DNA of 53,009 bases, taken from the NCBI GenBank assembly GCA_003280105.1, contig QCFX01000011.1, forward strand, positions 1 to 53,009, written 5' to 3'. Position 1 is the first letter of the stretch, and the number at the start of each line of letters is the position of its first letter. The DNA comes from Prochlorococcus sp. AG-363-N20. GTDB taxonomy: Bacteria > Cyanobacteriota > Cyanobacteriia > PCC-6307 > Cyanobiaceae. This document shows positions 1-11,868 of this stretch, piece after piece. Below the pieces are notes generated by a model. It made no database searches. It saw nothing but the letters and a program-made list of their open reading frames with translations, and had not been told where the DNA came from. Made by a program: the position numbers and the translations under genes.

Positions 1-81
1 ATTGCGATATGTGAAGCTTACTACTAAGAACTGTAAAGTTGTCCTTCAAAACGTTAATCAAAGAAAATTGAGTATAAATAC

Positions 82-1503
82 CTAGGTGGCAGGATTGCCC
101 ATATGTACCAAGAGCCAAGAAGCTGTTTTCAAGTAAATCAATACTCCAGCAACGTCAGTGGCAGTTGTAATAAAAGGCGCTGACATTAAAGCCGGATCCA
201 AGCCCATTCGATCAAACAGCAAAGGCAACGCAGCACCAGCAGTTGCAGCCAAAGTGGTTATAGCCATCAAGCTAATTCCCACAGCCGCTCCAACTAATGG
301 TCCCTCACCACGCCACCAAGCAAATGGCACAACAACAAGCAGCATTAACAAGCCCAGCAATGCTCCAGCAATAGCCTCTCTTAAGACTGCTTTCGTTACA
401 CCAAGAGCCTGAATACTTTGTGTACTTAATCCACGAATAACAACTGTCGAGCTCTGAGCACCAACATTGCCTCCAGTACCTATCAGCAATGGAATAAATG
501 CAGCTAAAAGCACAACTTGCTTCAAGACAAAATCATTCATCGCAATTACTTGAGTTGTTAATCCATTTGCCAAAACCAAGGCAGACAACCAAACAACGCG
601 TCTACGCGCAACCACAAATAAATTGCTTTGAAAATAATCATCTTCATCACCAGCTTGAACTGCACCAGCGGCATAAATATCACGAGTTGCCTCTTGTTCG
701 ATGACATCAATCACATCATCAACAGTCACAATCCCTACAAGGCGTTTTTCCAAGTCAACAACTGGCAAGGCTAAAAAGTCATATCTCTGAATAGCTCTGG
801 CGACTTCTTCCTGATCAGTATCAGTTCGAACATTGACAACATCACGAGTCATTACATTGCCAATAAGATCACTTGGATCAGCCGTGACTAAATCTCTTAA
901 AGATAAAATCCCAGTAAGATGCCTTTCTTTATCTGTCACATAAAGGCTATAGATTGTTTCTGTATAAGGGGCCTGACGTCTAACAATCGCCAAAGCCTGC
1001 TCAGCACTTTGAAATTCCTTTAAATCAATAAATTCTGTAGTCATCAATCTTCCTGCTGTTTCAGCCTCGTATCCAAGTAACTGAGCTGTAACGCGTCTTT
1101 CTGTTGGACTTAATTGAGAGAACAAACGACGCACAACTTTTGCTGGCAATTCATCAAATAAGCGAACCCTGTCATCAGGGGACATCTCTTCAACTAATTC
1201 AAGGACTTCACCAGAACGCAATCGATCAAGCAAGCTCTGCTGAACAACAGGGTCTAGATATTCATAAACCTCTATAGCCTCGTTTTTGTTGAGCAACCTA
1301 AAAGCCAATGCCTGCAAGATCTGAGGCAAAATCCCAATCGCTTCTGCTATATCAACTGGTTGAACTGGTTGCAGCAGAGCCTTCACTCCGTCATAGTTAC
1401 CAGCTGACAACATGGATTGAAGCTGAGCAGCCACCTCATCAGCTGGGTGCAGATTATTAACCAAAGAAGCAGCCTTGGTGGATGCTCCAGTTGCCTCATT
1501 CAT
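82..1503 (-). CDS. mgtE: Magnesium transporter MgtE
   Basis: Inner-membrane Mg2+ channel/transporter of the MgtE family, 473 residues, a usual length. In order it shows an N-terminal helical MgtE domain (about residues 35-140, with an EEMSPDDRVRLFDELP stretch), two CBS domains (about 150-275, including LVGIVTVDDVIDVIEQ), and five hydrophobic segments from about 305 to the end. The pore region carries GTGGNVGAQSSTVVIRGL, the family signature. In the family the cytosolic domains sense Mg2+ and gate the pore. The gene diverges from the glutathione peroxidase gene across about 60 bases, so the two promoters must share that gap. The family is clear; the exact ion is by family inference. Confidence 0.95.
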   Translation of the reverse strand: MNEATGASTKAASLVNNLHPADEVAAQLQSMLSAGNYDGVKALLQPVQPVDIAEAIGILPQILQALAFRLLNKNEAIEVYEYLDPVVQQSLLDRLRSGEVLELVEEMSPDDRVRLFDELPAKVVRRLFSQLSPTERRVTAQLLGYEAETAGRLMTTEFIDLKEFQSAEQALAIVRRQAPYTETIYSLYVTDKERHLTGILSLRDLVTADPSDLIGNVMTRDVVNVRTDTDQEEVARAIQRYDFLALPVVDLEKRLVGIVTVDDVIDVIEQEATRDIYAAGAVQAGDEDDYFQSNLFVVARRRVVWLSALVLANGLTTQVIAMNDFVLKQVVLLAAFIPLLIGTGGNVGAQSSTVVIRGLSTQSIQALGVTKAVLREAIAGALLGLLMLLVVVPFAWWRGEGPLVGAAVGISLMAITTLAATAGAALPLLFDRMGLDPALMSAPFITTATDVAGVLIYLKTASWLLVHMGNPAT

Positions 1504-1565
1504 CGGCGAACCGCCAGAGCTTAATTACTTTATGGCTAAAGTTGTCTAATTACAGCGATAAGTCC

Positions 1566-2045
1566 ATGAGCGTGAACGTAAATCAAGTAATCGTTCAAAC
1601 AGCAACCGGAGGCAAACAACCATTAGGGGACTATCAAGGGCAAGTGCTCTTGATAGTCAATCTTGCTAGTCGATGCGGTTTTACAAAACAATATGCAGGC
1701 CTTCAAAGCCTTCAGAGGACTTATGAAAAAGAAGGCTTCCAAGTCCTTGGGTTCCCTTGCAATGACTTTGGAGGACAAGAGCCTGGCTCTATGGAAGAAA
1801 TTAAAAGTTTCTGCTCATCAACTTATAACGTTACTTTTACTCTTTTTGAAAAAGTACATGCGAAAGGAAGTACAACAGAGCCCTACACAACCTTGAACAA
1901 GACCGAACCTTCTGGTGACGTGGAATGGAATTTCGAGAAATTCTTAATCAACAAAAGTGGAGATGTTATTGCTCGTTTTAAAAGTGCTATAGAACCTGAA
2001 AGTAAAGAAATTAAAAATGCCATAGAAGAAGCCTTAGCTGGTTAG
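1566..2045 (+). CDS. Glutathione peroxidase family protein
   Basis: Thiol peroxidase of the GPx/BtuE family, 159 residues from the ATG at 1566. An upstream in-frame start at 1482 would add residues not seen in the family. The catalytic tetrad is visible: Cys37 in NLASRCGFT, Gln71 in FGGQEPGS, and Trp121-Asn122 in EWNFEKFL. The active residue is an ordinary Cys, not selenocysteine. Such enzymes reduce hydroperoxides, often with thioredoxin rather than glutathione, so the electron donor is uncertain. There is no signal peptide, so it should be cytosolic. Its stop codon overlaps the stop of the convergent crcB gene by four bases. Confidence 0.93.
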   Translation: MSVNVNQVIVQTATGGKQPLGDYQGQVLLIVNLASRCGFTKQYAGLQSLQRTYEKEGFQVLGFPCNDFGGQEPGSMEEIKSFCSSTYNVTFTLFEKVHAKGSTTEPYTTLNKTEPSGDVEWNFEKFLINKSGDVIARFKSAIEPESKEIKNAIEEALAG

Positions 2046-2404
2046 AACTTCTGGCTCAAAAGAAGGCCAAGCGTTGCAAAAAGCAAGCCTAAAAATAAAG
2101 TAGACATAATCAAAGATAAAGCTTCTAGGAAAGAGCCTGTAGCTATTAATTGGACAGACTTGAAGATCCAACCACTAAAAGTTGTTAAGGCACCACAGAA
2201 ACCAACACCTAAAAGCAATTTAGCCCTAGCCAAAGAAGTTTTTCCCACAAGAAAGCCTAATAATGCCGCCCCAAACACATTCACTAACAAGTCACTATTA
2301 GATTGCCAACGCAGTAAAGCCCCTGGCACTGCTCCAAGCAAAACCAAAAAGAAGGTATTTAACTCCTTAAACCAACTCGAAAAAAGACTAAACATTACCA
2401 ACAA
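2042..2404 (-). CDS. crcB: Fluoride exporter CrcB/Fluc, first copy
   Basis: Small membrane protein of 120 residues, the usual size for the CrcB/Fluc fluoride channel. Four hydrophobic segments are seen. Family marks include an early GAVPGALLRW, an NVFGAALLGFLVG helix with the conserved Asn, and GALTTFSGW, the TFS signature of the fluoride path. It is the last gene of a minus-strand run from gyrB. Its start overlaps the end of the second crcB copy by 17 bases, which suggests coupled translation. Paired crcB genes in other bacteria encode subunits of one heterodimeric channel; that is inferred here. An alternative start is the Met at residue 4. Confidence 0.9.
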   Translation of the reverse strand: MLVMFSLFSSWFKELNTFFLVLLGAVPGALLRWQSNSDLLVNVFGAALLGFLVGKTSLARAKLLLGVGFCGALTTFSGWIFKSVQLIATGSFLEALSLIMSTLFLGLLFATLGLLLSQKF

Positions 2405-2798
2405 CTATTCCCAATGCGGCTGCTATTAAACCCCCTAGGACCGAAAATATTAAAAGGTAAACAGACCCCAAGAAGTTGCGTTGACCTATTAGCTTCAAAA
2501 CATCTACGATAAAGCTAGAGAATGTACTTAACCCACCCAAAAAACCAACACAAACTAATAACATTAACTCAGAAGAATGATTATAGTCTCTATAGTTTGG
2601 GCTAGAAATTAAAGAAGAAAAGAATCCAACTGCAAAAGAAGAGAAAAGATTTATTGATAAGATTGTTTGGTTTTTAAAAGAAAATAATCTCAGTCGTTCA
2701 ACTAATAAAAAGCGAATATATGCTCCAATCCCTGCACCAAATGAAACTAAGAAATAAGGTTGAAAATTTCCTAACAAATCAAATCTGAATCCAACCAC
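2388..2798 (-). CDS. crcB: Fluoride exporter CrcB/Fluc, second copy
   Basis: Second CrcB/Fluc-type membrane protein, 136 residues. It carries FGAGIGAYIRF near the N-terminus, the conserved Asn in LSINLFSSFAVGFF, and GFLGGLSTFSSF with the TFS motif. The sequence differs clearly from the neighbouring copy, so this is not a recent duplication. It lies between the SH3-like gene (20-base overlap upstream) and the other crcB (17-base overlap downstream). That arrangement fits co-expression of two subunits of a channel that removes cytosolic fluoride. The first 15 or so residues precede the family core, so a later start cannot be excluded. Confidence 0.9.
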   Translation of the reverse strand: MVGFRFDLLGNFQPYFLVSFGAGIGAYIRFLLVERLRLFSFKNQTILSINLFSSFAVGFFSSLISSPNYRDYNHSSELMLLVCVGFLGGLSTFSSFIVDVLKLIGQRNFLGSVYLLIFSVLGGLIAAALGIVVGNV

Positions 2799-3113
2799 GA
2801 GTGGGTTTATTACTCATTTCCAAAAACTCTTCAGAAGAAATTTTCACCATGATCCAATCGGATCCGTCAACACTTCTCCAAGTTCTCAAAATAGATAAAG
2901 GTGTTCCTATTTGAATAGATCGCAAAGCAGGAGATATAGCAGATGGACTTGGATGCAAAATACAGCTTTTAAGTGAAAGCAAAGGGGTTGACCTATCTAA
3001 TCGACGTTCCTCTGGTAAATGACAAGTGCCACCACCAGCAGGCAAAGCAACTGGTGCAAGCAAAGCTATCCCTAAAACCCAACTCCAGCGGAGCAAAAAG
3101 GTCATGGCGCCCA

Positions 3114-3114
<1 letters not shown>
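2779..3114 (-). CDS. Exported SH3-like domain protein
   Basis: Protein of 111 residues that I cannot assign to a named family. The N-terminus is a likely signal peptide or membrane anchor (WSWVLGIALLAPVALPAGGG). The C-terminal half (about 60-111) resembles a bacterial SH3-like domain: ALRSIQIGTPLSILRTW, a WIMVKI strand and a final TRGWIQI. Such domains often bind cell wall or other proteins outside the membrane. Its start codon shares one base with the gyrB stop (TGATG), which suggests coupled translation; the Met at residue 4 is an alternative start. It overlaps the next crcB by 20 bases. Function is unknown. Confidence 0.75.
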
Positions 3115-5165
<2,051 letters not shown>

Positions 5166-5264
5166 TTACCACTGGCATATCAGAAAGTCTTCAGGAAGTC
5201 ATTAACTCCCTATTTTTCAGAATGCATAGAAGTAAAACGTTGACAGGAGAACTACAAAATCATC

Positions 5265-6164
5265 ATGCCTTCTAAGAAGCCTCTAGTCATTGTTCTCCTT
5301 GGACCCACAGCGAGTGGCAAAACAGAACTTTCTATCGATTTAGCTGAAAAATTAAACCTCTGCGTTCATAACATCGATTCGAGGCAGCTCTACATTGGAA
5401 TGGATATAGGTACTGCTAAACCTACAAAACAACAACGGAAGCAGATCAAGCATTACTTAGTTGATATCCGTCAACCAAATGAACCAATTACTCTTCAAGA
5501 ATTTCAAGTCAAAGCTAAAGCCAGCCTGGAAGACAACCTAAGAGAAAGCAATACCGCATTCTTAGTTGGAGGGAGTGGTTTATATCTCAAAGCAATTACT
5601 CATGGGCTTGTTCCAGCTCCAGTCCCGCCTCAACCAAATTTTCGAAAACAACTGCAAGGCATCGATCAGGAAGAGTGCTATCAAATACTGGCTGCTTCGG
5701 ATTCCGATGCTGCAAAAAGAATTTCCCCGAAAGATGCTATTCGAACCCAACGAGCTCTAGAAGTGCTTTATGCCACAGGAAAATCTATTACTTCGCAAGA
5801 AGGTTCTCAAACTCCTCCTTGGAAAATCCTTGAATTAGGGCTTGACCCTAAGGATTTAAGAGAAAGAATCGCTCAACGTACTAAAAACTTGTACCGATGC
5901 GGCTTGATAGAGGAAACTGAAGAATTGTCTAAACGTTTCAATCCAGATCTTCCTCTGTTGCAAACTATTGGATATAAAGAAGCACTAGCTGTTATCCAAG
6001 GCACTTTGAAAATAGAAGAAGCAATCTCAATAACCACTCTTAGAACCAATCAATTTGCGAAAAGACAAAGAACTTGGTTCAGGAGACAACATCAACCAAA
6101 ATGGCTGAACGATGAGGAACCATTTAGAGATGCTCTCTCATTCATCAAAGCCGGACTAGGCTAG
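5265..6164 (+). CDS. miaA: tRNA dimethylallyltransferase MiaA
   Basis: Transfers a dimethylallyl group to A37 of tRNAs that read codons starting with U, the first step to ms2i6A. It has 299 residues, the normal length. The P-loop [11 protein letters not shown] is at about 13-23, followed by the Asp-Ser-Arg substrate motif in [30 protein letters not shown], and [10 protein letters not shown]. Later come the [13 protein letters not shown] helix and the C-terminal QTIGYKEA and RQRTWFRRQ motifs that contact tRNA. It is divergent from gyrB and lies 55 bases upstream of infC, in the same direction. Confidence 0.97.
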   Translation: MPSKKPLVIVLLGPTASGKTELSIDLAEKLNLCVHNIDSRQLYIGMDIGTAKPTKQQRKQIKHYLVDIRQPNEPITLQEFQVKAKASLEDNLRESNTAFLVGGSGLYLKAITHGLVPAPVPPQPNFRKQLQGIDQEECYQILAASDSDAAKRISPKDAIRTQRALEVLYATGKSITSQEGSQTPPWKILELGLDPKDLRERIAQRTKNLYRCGLIEETEELSKRFNPDLPLLQTIGYKEALAVIQGTLKIEEAISITTLRTNQFAKRQRTWFRRQHQPKWLNDEEPFRDALSFIKAGLG

Positions 6165-6168
6165 ATGA

Positions 6169-6198
6169 GCAGACATGTAAATATGTCTTTTAGTCTGC
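6169..6198 (+). promoter_or_regulatory. Possible alternative hairpins in the infC leader
   Basis: In the 55-base gap between miaA and infC, AGACAT (6171-6176) can pair with ATGTCT (6183-6188), followed by a short T run, a weak terminator-like shape. The overlapping GCAGAC (6169-6174) can instead pair with GTCTGC (6193-6198). The two stems share bases and exclude each other, as in an attenuator. Both stems are only six pairs, so chance is possible. Confidence 0.3.
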
Positions 6199-6219
6199 AT
6201 TGTTCCATTAACACCCTGA

Positions 6220-6885
6220 ATGCCACCACGTCCTCGTTTTGATCGTCGCGCTCCCATTCGTGAGCTTCCAAACATCAATGACCGCATAAGTTATCCAAAG
6301 CTACGAGTAGTAGATGCAGACGGAGCACAACTAGGTGTCATCAATAGAGAAGAGGCTCTAGATGTAGCAAAAGAACGCGAATTGGATCTCGTGCTGGTCA
6401 GCGAAAAAGCGGACCCACCTGTTTGCCGAATTATGGATTACGGCAAATTCAAATTTGAACAGGAGAAAAAGGCCAAAGAAGCCAAGAAAAAATCTCATCA
6501 AACAGAAGTTAAAGAAGTGAAGATGAGGTACAAAATCGATCAGCATGATTACGACGTACGAATTGGCCATGCAGTTCGTTTCCTTAAAGCTGGAGACAAA
6601 GTTAAATGCACGGTGATTTTTAGAGGTAGAGAAATTCAGCACACTGCTCTTGCAGAAAATCTCCTTAGACGCATGGCCAGTGATTTAGAAGAGCAAGCTG
6701 AAGTTCAGCAATCTCCAAAAAGGGAAGGGCGAAACATGATTATGTTTCTCACTCCACGAAAAACCCCGCTTGTCAAAAAAGACAAGGAAGAAGTGAGCCC
6801 CTCAAAAGCAATTCGGACCATAACTACTCCTTCCAAAGTCAAATCAGCCAATACCCCCCCTCAACCAAAGAACCAAAAAACATAA
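6220..6885 (+). CDS. infC: Translation initiation factor IF-3
   Basis: IF-3 binds the 30S subunit, prevents early joining of the 50S, and checks the start codon. The start is ATG, unlike the rare AUU used for self-control in E. coli. The N-terminal domain spans about residues 14-85 ([39 protein letters not shown]). The C-terminal domain spans about 92-175 ([28 protein letters not shown]). A tail of about 45 residues rich in Lys, Pro, Ser and Thr follows and makes it longer (221) than the common 170-180. Here infC is about 33 kb from rpmI-rplT, with which it forms one operon in many bacteria. Confidence 0.97.
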   Translation: MPPRPRFDRRAPIRELPNINDRISYPKLRVVDADGAQLGVINREEALDVAKERELDLVLVSEKADPPVCRIMDYGKFKFEQEKKAKEAKKKSHQTEVKEVKMRYKIDQHDYDVRIGHAVRFLKAGDKVKCTVIFRGREIQHTALAENLLRRMASDLEEQAEVQQSPKREGRNMIMFLTPRKTPLVKKDKEEVSPSKAIRTITTPSKVKSANTPPQPKNQKT

Positions 6886-6962
6886 AAAGGCAACAAAACC
6901 AATAAAAAAGTATCCATTCTTGAAATATTTCAAAATCTCTGATTTCCTCTGAATTCAAGCCC

Positions 6963-7016
6963 TGACAAAGATCTTGTAACTGTCACAAAGATATGGGACA
7001 AACAAACGATTGTCAC
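6963..7016. promoter_or_regulatory. Repeats upstream of the GntR gene, possible operator
   Basis: In the 180-base gap before the GntR-type gene, ACAAAGAT occurs at 6965-6972 and 6985-6992, exactly 20 bases apart. TGTCAC occurs at 6981-6986 and 7011-7016, 30 bases apart. Spacing by whole helical turns suggests protein binding sites, perhaps for the regulator encoded next. No binding motif I know is matched. Confidence 0.3.
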
Positions 7017-7065
7017 GAGCGCCTCTACTCCTTAAGGTGACCACACTGCAACCTGGCTCTGCGGC

Positions 7066-8052
7066 GTGCGATTCCATATTCAGCAGGAAAGTGACATCCC
7101 TGCATCAAGCCAGCTATATAACCAAATCTGCTTTGCTATTGCAGCACGACATTATCCGCCAGGCCACCGATTACCAAGTACTCGGCAACTGGCGATGCAG
7201 ACCGGTTTGCATAGAAACACAATAAGCAAGGTTTACCGACAACTTGAAACTGATGGAGTGGTTGAAGCAATAGCTGGATCAGGAATTTATGTAAGGGATC
7301 AACAAAAGCAAAGAGAAATCAGAATTTCGCCATATATCCGAAATAAAGGTGTCAAAGATCTCGATCAAGAAGTAAGAAAATGCGTTGATGGGCTGCTTAA
7401 TGCTGGCTGCACTTTGCAGCAAACCAGAGAATTGCTGACTAGAGAAATTGATTGGCGTCTTCGCTGCGGAGCAAGAGTATTAGTGAGCACTCCTAGAGAA
7501 GATATTGGAGCATCAATGCTTATTGCTGAAGAACTAATCCCAAGCCTGGATGTGCCTGTAGAGGTGGTTCCGATGGAAGAACTAGAAAGTGTTCTTGAAA
7601 GCTCAAGTAATGGCACTGTTGTCACTAGTAGATATTTCCTCAAACCTTTAGAAGAACTAGCTAAGCGCCATGGTGTTAGAGCAGTGGCAGTTGATTTAAG
7701 TGATTTCAGGGAAGAGCTCACAATGATGAAAGAACTTCGACCAGGTAGTTGCGTTGGCCTTGTCAGCATTAGTCCTGGGATCCTTAGAGCTGCTGAAGTG
7801 ATTCTTCACAGCATGAGAGGGAATGAGCTTTTATTAATGACTGCAACACCCGACGTAGGAAGCAGATTGCTAGCGCTTCTCAGAGCTGCTAGCCACGTTC
7901 TCTGCGATAGTCCTAGCCTTCCATTGGTCGAGCACAGTCTGCGTCAAAACCGCTCACAATTAATAAGGATGCCGCAAGTTCATTGTGCTGAGAATTATCT
8001 AAGTGGTTCAACAATTGAGCAACTTAGGAAAGAGATTGGTTTGTTGACCTAA
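7066..8052 (+). CDS. GntR-family transcriptional regulator
   Basis: Regulator of 328 residues with a GTG start at 7066; a stop codon lies in frame just upstream at 7033. The N-terminal winged-helix domain (about 1-75) is typical of GntR proteins: QLYNQICFAIAARHYPPGHR, then LPSTRQLAMQTGLHRNTISK and a wing ending GSGIYVRD. The remaining 250 residues look like a periplasmic-binding-like or effector fold (SMLIAEELIPSLDVPVEVVP, GTVVTSRYF, VGLVSISPG), not the aminotransferase domain of MocR proteins. Its ligand and targets are unknown. It lies 19 bases upstream of cysE, so a link to cysteine synthesis is possible but only by position. Repeats upstream may be its own operator. Confidence 0.88.
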   Translation: MRFHIQQESDIPASSQLYNQICFAIAARHYPPGHRLPSTRQLAMQTGLHRNTISKVYRQLETDGVVEAIAGSGIYVRDQQKQREIRISPYIRNKGVKDLDQEVRKCVDGLLNAGCTLQQTRELLTREIDWRLRCGARVLVSTPREDIGASMLIAEELIPSLDVPVEVVPMEELESVLESSSNGTVVTSRYFLKPLEELAKRHGVRAVAVDLSDFREELTMMKELRPGSCVGLVSISPGILRAAEVILHSMRGNELLLMTATPDVGSRLLALLRAASHVLCDSPSLPLVEHSLRQNRSQLIRMPQVHCAENYLSGSTIEQLRKEIGLLT

Positions 8053-8071
8053 AGAAGCTTTTATTTGGCAT

Positions 8072-8809
8072 ATGTTCAAAGCCTTTCGGGCCGATCTGGC
8101 AATAATCAAAGAAAGAGATCCAGCCGCAAGAGGGTTGTTGGAAATATTTCTTTGCTATCCGGGGTTTCAAGCCCTATTACTGCATCGGATTAGTCATAAA
8201 TTATGGAATATTGGTCTGCCGCTCCTTCCTCGGCTATTAAGTCAAGCCAATAGATCTCTAACGGGTATAGAAATTCATCCAGGTGCAAAGATCGGCCGAG
8301 GGGTTTTTATTGACCATGGAATGGGAGTTGTAATAGGAGAAACAACAGAAATAGGTAATCGTTGTCTTCTATATCAGGGAGTGACTTTGGGTGGTACAGG
8401 AAAAGAAAGTGGGAAACGCCATCCAACCCTGGCCGAAAATGTCGTTATCGGAGCAGGGGCAAAGGTTCTTGGAGCAATTAACGTAGGAACCAATACAAGA
8501 GTTGGTGCTGGATCAGTTGTGGTACGTGATGTTGAAGCAAATAGCACCGTAGTAGGGATTCCTGGGCGAGTCGTGCATCAGAGTGGTGTGAAGGTCAATC
8601 CTCTAGCACACTCAGCACTTCCAGATGCAGAAGCAAATGTAATTAGAAACCTGATGGATCGTATTGATCAACTTGAAAATCAAGTAACTGCTCTACAAAT
8701 CTCACTCAAAGATGTAATGGAAGGACGTATGCCAAAAGATATTTTATCTGGTAAATCTCAAAACCTTAAAGATAAGGAAATCATTGAATTTATTGGAGGA
8801 AATCAATAG
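8072..8809 (+). CDS. cysE: Serine O-acetyltransferase CysE
   Basis: Makes O-acetylserine from serine and acetyl-CoA, the committed step of cysteine synthesis. It has 245 residues. The N-terminal helical part includes AIIKERDPAARGLLEIFLCY and LLLHRISHKLW. A left-handed beta-helix of hexapeptide repeats follows (HPGAKIGRGVFIDHGMGVVI, GETTEIGNRCLLYQGVTLGG), then VGAGSVVVRDV and a helical C-terminal tail. The catalytic His of the IDHGMGVVIGET stretch is present. It follows the GntR-type gene by 19 bases and meets secA tail to tail with two bases between stops. Confidence 0.97.
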   Translation: MFKAFRADLAIIKERDPAARGLLEIFLCYPGFQALLLHRISHKLWNIGLPLLPRLLSQANRSLTGIEIHPGAKIGRGVFIDHGMGVVIGETTEIGNRCLLYQGVTLGGTGKESGKRHPTLAENVVIGAGAKVLGAINVGTNTRVGAGSVVVRDVEANSTVVGIPGRVVHQSGVKVNPLAHSALPDAEANVIRNLMDRIDQLENQVTALQISLKDVMEGRMPKDILSGKSQNLKDKEIIEFIGGNQ

Positions 8810-8811
8810 AC

Positions 8812-11670
8812 CTAAGCTTCGACTTCATCTTCACTAGATTTAGGAGCAGGCTGGAACATAAACATTGAATAAATAACATTTCTACGCATATTCGTCATCA
8901 TTTCTAAAAACATGTCATAGCCTTCATTCTTATATTCGATTAATGGATCTTTTTGTCCATAGCCTCTTAATCCAACAGATTCACGTAAAGCATCCATTGC
9001 CTGTAAATGTTCACGCCAAAGTGTATCTATTTGTTGGAGAATAAAAAAGCGCTCCGCTTCTCTCATAAAGCCAGGGCGGTCAGCCTCTATCTGACTTTCT
9101 TTAATGTCATAAGCATTACGTAATTGCTCTTGAAGGAAAGCCTTAAGCTCTTCCATATCAAGTCCTGACAAATCAGTAGGATCCATATCATTAAGTAAAT
9201 ATACAAACTCTTTAACTTTGCTGACTAATTGATTTAAATCCCATTCTTCAGGTGGCAAATCAGGATTAACATAAGCTTCTACTATGTCATCCATAGTGCG
9301 TTCTCCATAACCAATAACTTGCTTCTTTAAAGCCAATCCTTCAAGAACTCTTCTTCTCTCTGAATAAACAGCACGTCGCTGATTATTCATTACTTCATCA
9401 TATTCAAAAACTTGTTTTCTAATATCATAATAATATGTTTCTACTTTCTTTTGAGCCGTTTCCAGGGATCTTGTAAGCATTCCCGATTCAATAGGCATAT
9501 CCTCATCAACACGAAATGCATTCATCAAAGCAGCAACTCTTTCTCCTCCAAAAATTCTTAAAAGGTTATCCCCTAATGATAAAAAGAACCTAGTGCTGCC
9601 TAAGTCACCTTGTCTCCCTGCTCTACCTCTCAGTTGATTATCAACCCGACGGGATTCATGCCTTTCAGTACCAATAACATGCAAGCCACCTGCTTCTCTT
9701 ACACGCACTTCTTCCTGCATTACAACAACATCATATTCTGATTTGACTTTGCTAATCGCCTTGCGCAAAGAACCTATTTGAGGGTCTTCCGTAGGAGCCT
9801 TCTCCGCAGCTGTGGATATTCGATCTTCCAATTCAATAACACTTAAAGATCTATCACCCCATGCCTGAACCAGCCCTTTAGCTAAGTCCACCAATAACTG
9901 ATCTGTCTCATTATTCAAAGTACATGGATAGAGACTTCCAATAGCTCTAGCCTCTGAAGGTGCATGAGATTTGTGATCACCTAATTCACTATTATTTTTA
10001 TCGCCAAATCCTCCAGGAGAATCAGCACTACGCTGTAAAGGTACCGGAGGTTTGTGATCTTCTTCAGGCTTCACGAGTTTCGGCAAAAGAACCTCTCTTA
10101 ATTTCAGTCGAGCCATATAGTCACTATTACCTCCAAGAATGATGTCTGTTCCTCTGCCTGCCATATTGGTCGCGATAGTTACCGCCCCTGAACGACCAGC
10201 CTGAGCAACAATCTCAGCCTCTCTTTCTACATTTTCAGGCTTTGCATTTAGCAAATTATGTGGAACATGTTGTTCAGCTAGCAAAGCACTAAGTAGCTCA
10301 CTCTTTTCAACACTTGTTGTCCCAACCAATACAGGTCTACCCTGCTTATGTATTTCAGCCGTTTCATTAGCAACTGCCCTCCACTTAGCTGCTTCCGTTT
10401 TATAAACCTGATCAACCCAATCTTGGCGCGAACGGGGGCGATTAGTCGGAATCACAGATGTTTCAAGCTTATAAGTCTTCTCAAATTCAACTTCTTCCGT
10501 CTTTGCAGTACCAGTCATCCCTGCTAAACGCGGATAAAGTAAAAAGAAATTTTGATAAGTAATAGAAGCAAGAGTTTGGGTCTCAGGCTGAATTGCCAAC
10601 TCTTCCTTAGCTTCAATAGCTTGATGTTGTCCATCACTCCAGCGCCTACCGGGCATTACTCTTCCTGTAAATTCATCAACAATTACAGCCTCACCATTTC
10701 TAACTATGTAGTTAACATCCTTTGTGAACAATTCCTTTGCTTTTAAAGCATTGGTGATGTAATGCGCCCAAGGATCTGCAGGGTCAAACAAGTCATTAAC
10801 TTTGAGCATTTTTTCTGACTTAGCAAAACCTTCATCGGTAAGAGTGCAAGTTCTTTGCTTTTCATCTACCTCATAATCACCCTCTGGGTCTATACCATCT
10901 TTTCCCATTTCTGCAGCTCTTTGCAACGAGGAAACAACCTCCGCTGCTTTTTGATATTTCTCCTGCGGGCGTTCAACTTGACCAGAAATAATTAAAGGTG
11001 TCCGGGCCTCATCAATAAGGATTGAATCTACTTCGTCAATTACACAATATTGGAATTCTCTCTGGACAACTTCACTAATATCAGTCGCCATATTATCTCT
11101 TAAATAATCAAAACCAAGTTCTGAGTTAGTTGCATAAGTAATATCGCAAGCATAGTTTTTCCTTCGTTCAGCAGGGCCCATATCTTGCTGAATCAAGCCA
11201 ACAGTCAAACCAAGAAATCGATGCACTTGACCCATCCACTCAGCATCACGCCTCGCCAAATAATCATTAACTGTGACTACATGAACTCCGCGCCCCGTAA
11301 GGGCGTTCAAAAAACTAGGCAATGTTGCAACTAATGTTTTACCCTCCCCTGTCTTCATTTCGCCTATTTGCCCTTCATGAAGAACCATCCCGCCAATTAG
11401 TTGCACATCAAAGTGCCTCATACCTAAGACTCTCTTGCTGGCCTCACGAACTATTGCAAAAGCTTCAGGCAATAATTCATCAAGCAATCCTCGCTGCTTT
11501 TCAAGGCTGTCAAGCTTTTCTAAGCTTTCTCGAAATTCTGCTGTTTTACCCCGCAGTTGATCATCACTTAAAGGCGCAATATCCTCTTCAAGCACATTGA
11601 TATCTGTGACAAGAGGCTGGAATCGCTTTAGCTTTCGGGCATTGGGATCTCCCAACAAAAGCTTGAGCAT
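8812..11670 (-). CDS. secA: Preprotein translocase ATPase SecA
   Basis: Motor that drives unfolded proteins through SecYEG at the plasma and thylakoid membranes. It has 952 residues. Walker A is [18 protein letters not shown], and the DEAD-type box is [18 protein letters not shown]. The second helicase domain shows [18 protein letters not shown] and [16 protein letters not shown]. After GRGTDI there is an insertion of about 90 residues (roughly 535-640), a feature of cyanobacterial SecA. The C-terminus ends in [14 protein letters not shown] with no CxCxSG zinc-binding tail, so SecB binding by that element is not expected. Confidence 0.98.
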   Translation of the reverse strand: MLKLLLGDPNARKLKRFQPLVTDINVLEEDIAPLSDDQLRGKTAEFRESLEKLDSLEKQRGLLDELLPEAFAIVREASKRVLGMRHFDVQLIGGMVLHEGQIGEMKTGEGKTLVATLPSFLNALTGRGVHVVTVNDYLARRDAEWMGQVHRFLGLTVGLIQQDMGPAERRKNYACDITYATNSELGFDYLRDNMATDISEVVQREFQYCVIDEVDSILIDEARTPLIISGQVERPQEKYQKAAEVVSSLQRAAEMGKDGIDPEGDYEVDEKQRTCTLTDEGFAKSEKMLKVNDLFDPADPWAHYITNALKAKELFTKDVNYIVRNGEAVIVDEFTGRVMPGRRWSDGQHQAIEAKEELAIQPETQTLASITYQNFFLLYPRLAGMTGTAKTEEVEFEKTYKLETSVIPTNRPRSRQDWVDQVYKTEAAKWRAVANETAEIHKQGRPVLVGTTSVEKSELLSALLAEQHVPHNLLNAKPENVEREAEIVAQAGRSGAVTIATNMAGRGTDIILGGNSDYMARLKLREVLLPKLVKPEEDHKPPVPLQRSADSPGGFGDKNNSELGDHKSHAPSEARAIGSLYPCTLNNETDQLLVDLAKGLVQAWGDRSLSVIELEDRISTAAEKAPTEDPQIGSLRKAISKVKSEYDVVVMQEEVRVREAGGLHVIGTERHESRRVDNQLRGRAGRQGDLGSTRFFLSLGDNLLRIFGGERVAALMNAFRVDEDMPIESGMLTRSLETAQKKVETYYYDIRKQVFEYDEVMNNQRRAVYSERRRVLEGLALKKQVIGYGERTMDDIVEAYVNPDLPPEEWDLNQLVSKVKEFVYLLNDMDPTDLSGLDMEELKAFLQEQLRNAYDIKESQIEADRPGFMREAERFFILQQIDTLWREHLQAMDALRESVGLRGYGQKDPLIEYKNEGYDMFLEMMTNMRRNVIYSMFMFQPAPKSSEDEVEA

Positions 11671-11868
11671 GGTGTGAACAAAAACCAGAATTGTCCCTTT
11701 AGCCTAACTAGGAGTAAGAGGTACTTCACCTGAAACTTCTGAAGGGCAATAAAAGACTTTTAATAAAGGAGAGATCATGATTGAAATTCTCCTCAAAATC
11801 AAGTTCCCGCCGCTAACGCAAATTTCTTGTCAAACAAACAATAAAAAAGCCTGCTTGGAGTCACTGAA

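Noticed and set aside
1-81. A gene end or RNA before mgtE's stop
   Set aside because: No frame, stem or repeat that I can support in these 81 bases.
2042-2798. A single crcB gene split by a frameshift
   Set aside because: Each frame alone has the full set of CrcB marks and normal length, so these are two complete paralogues.
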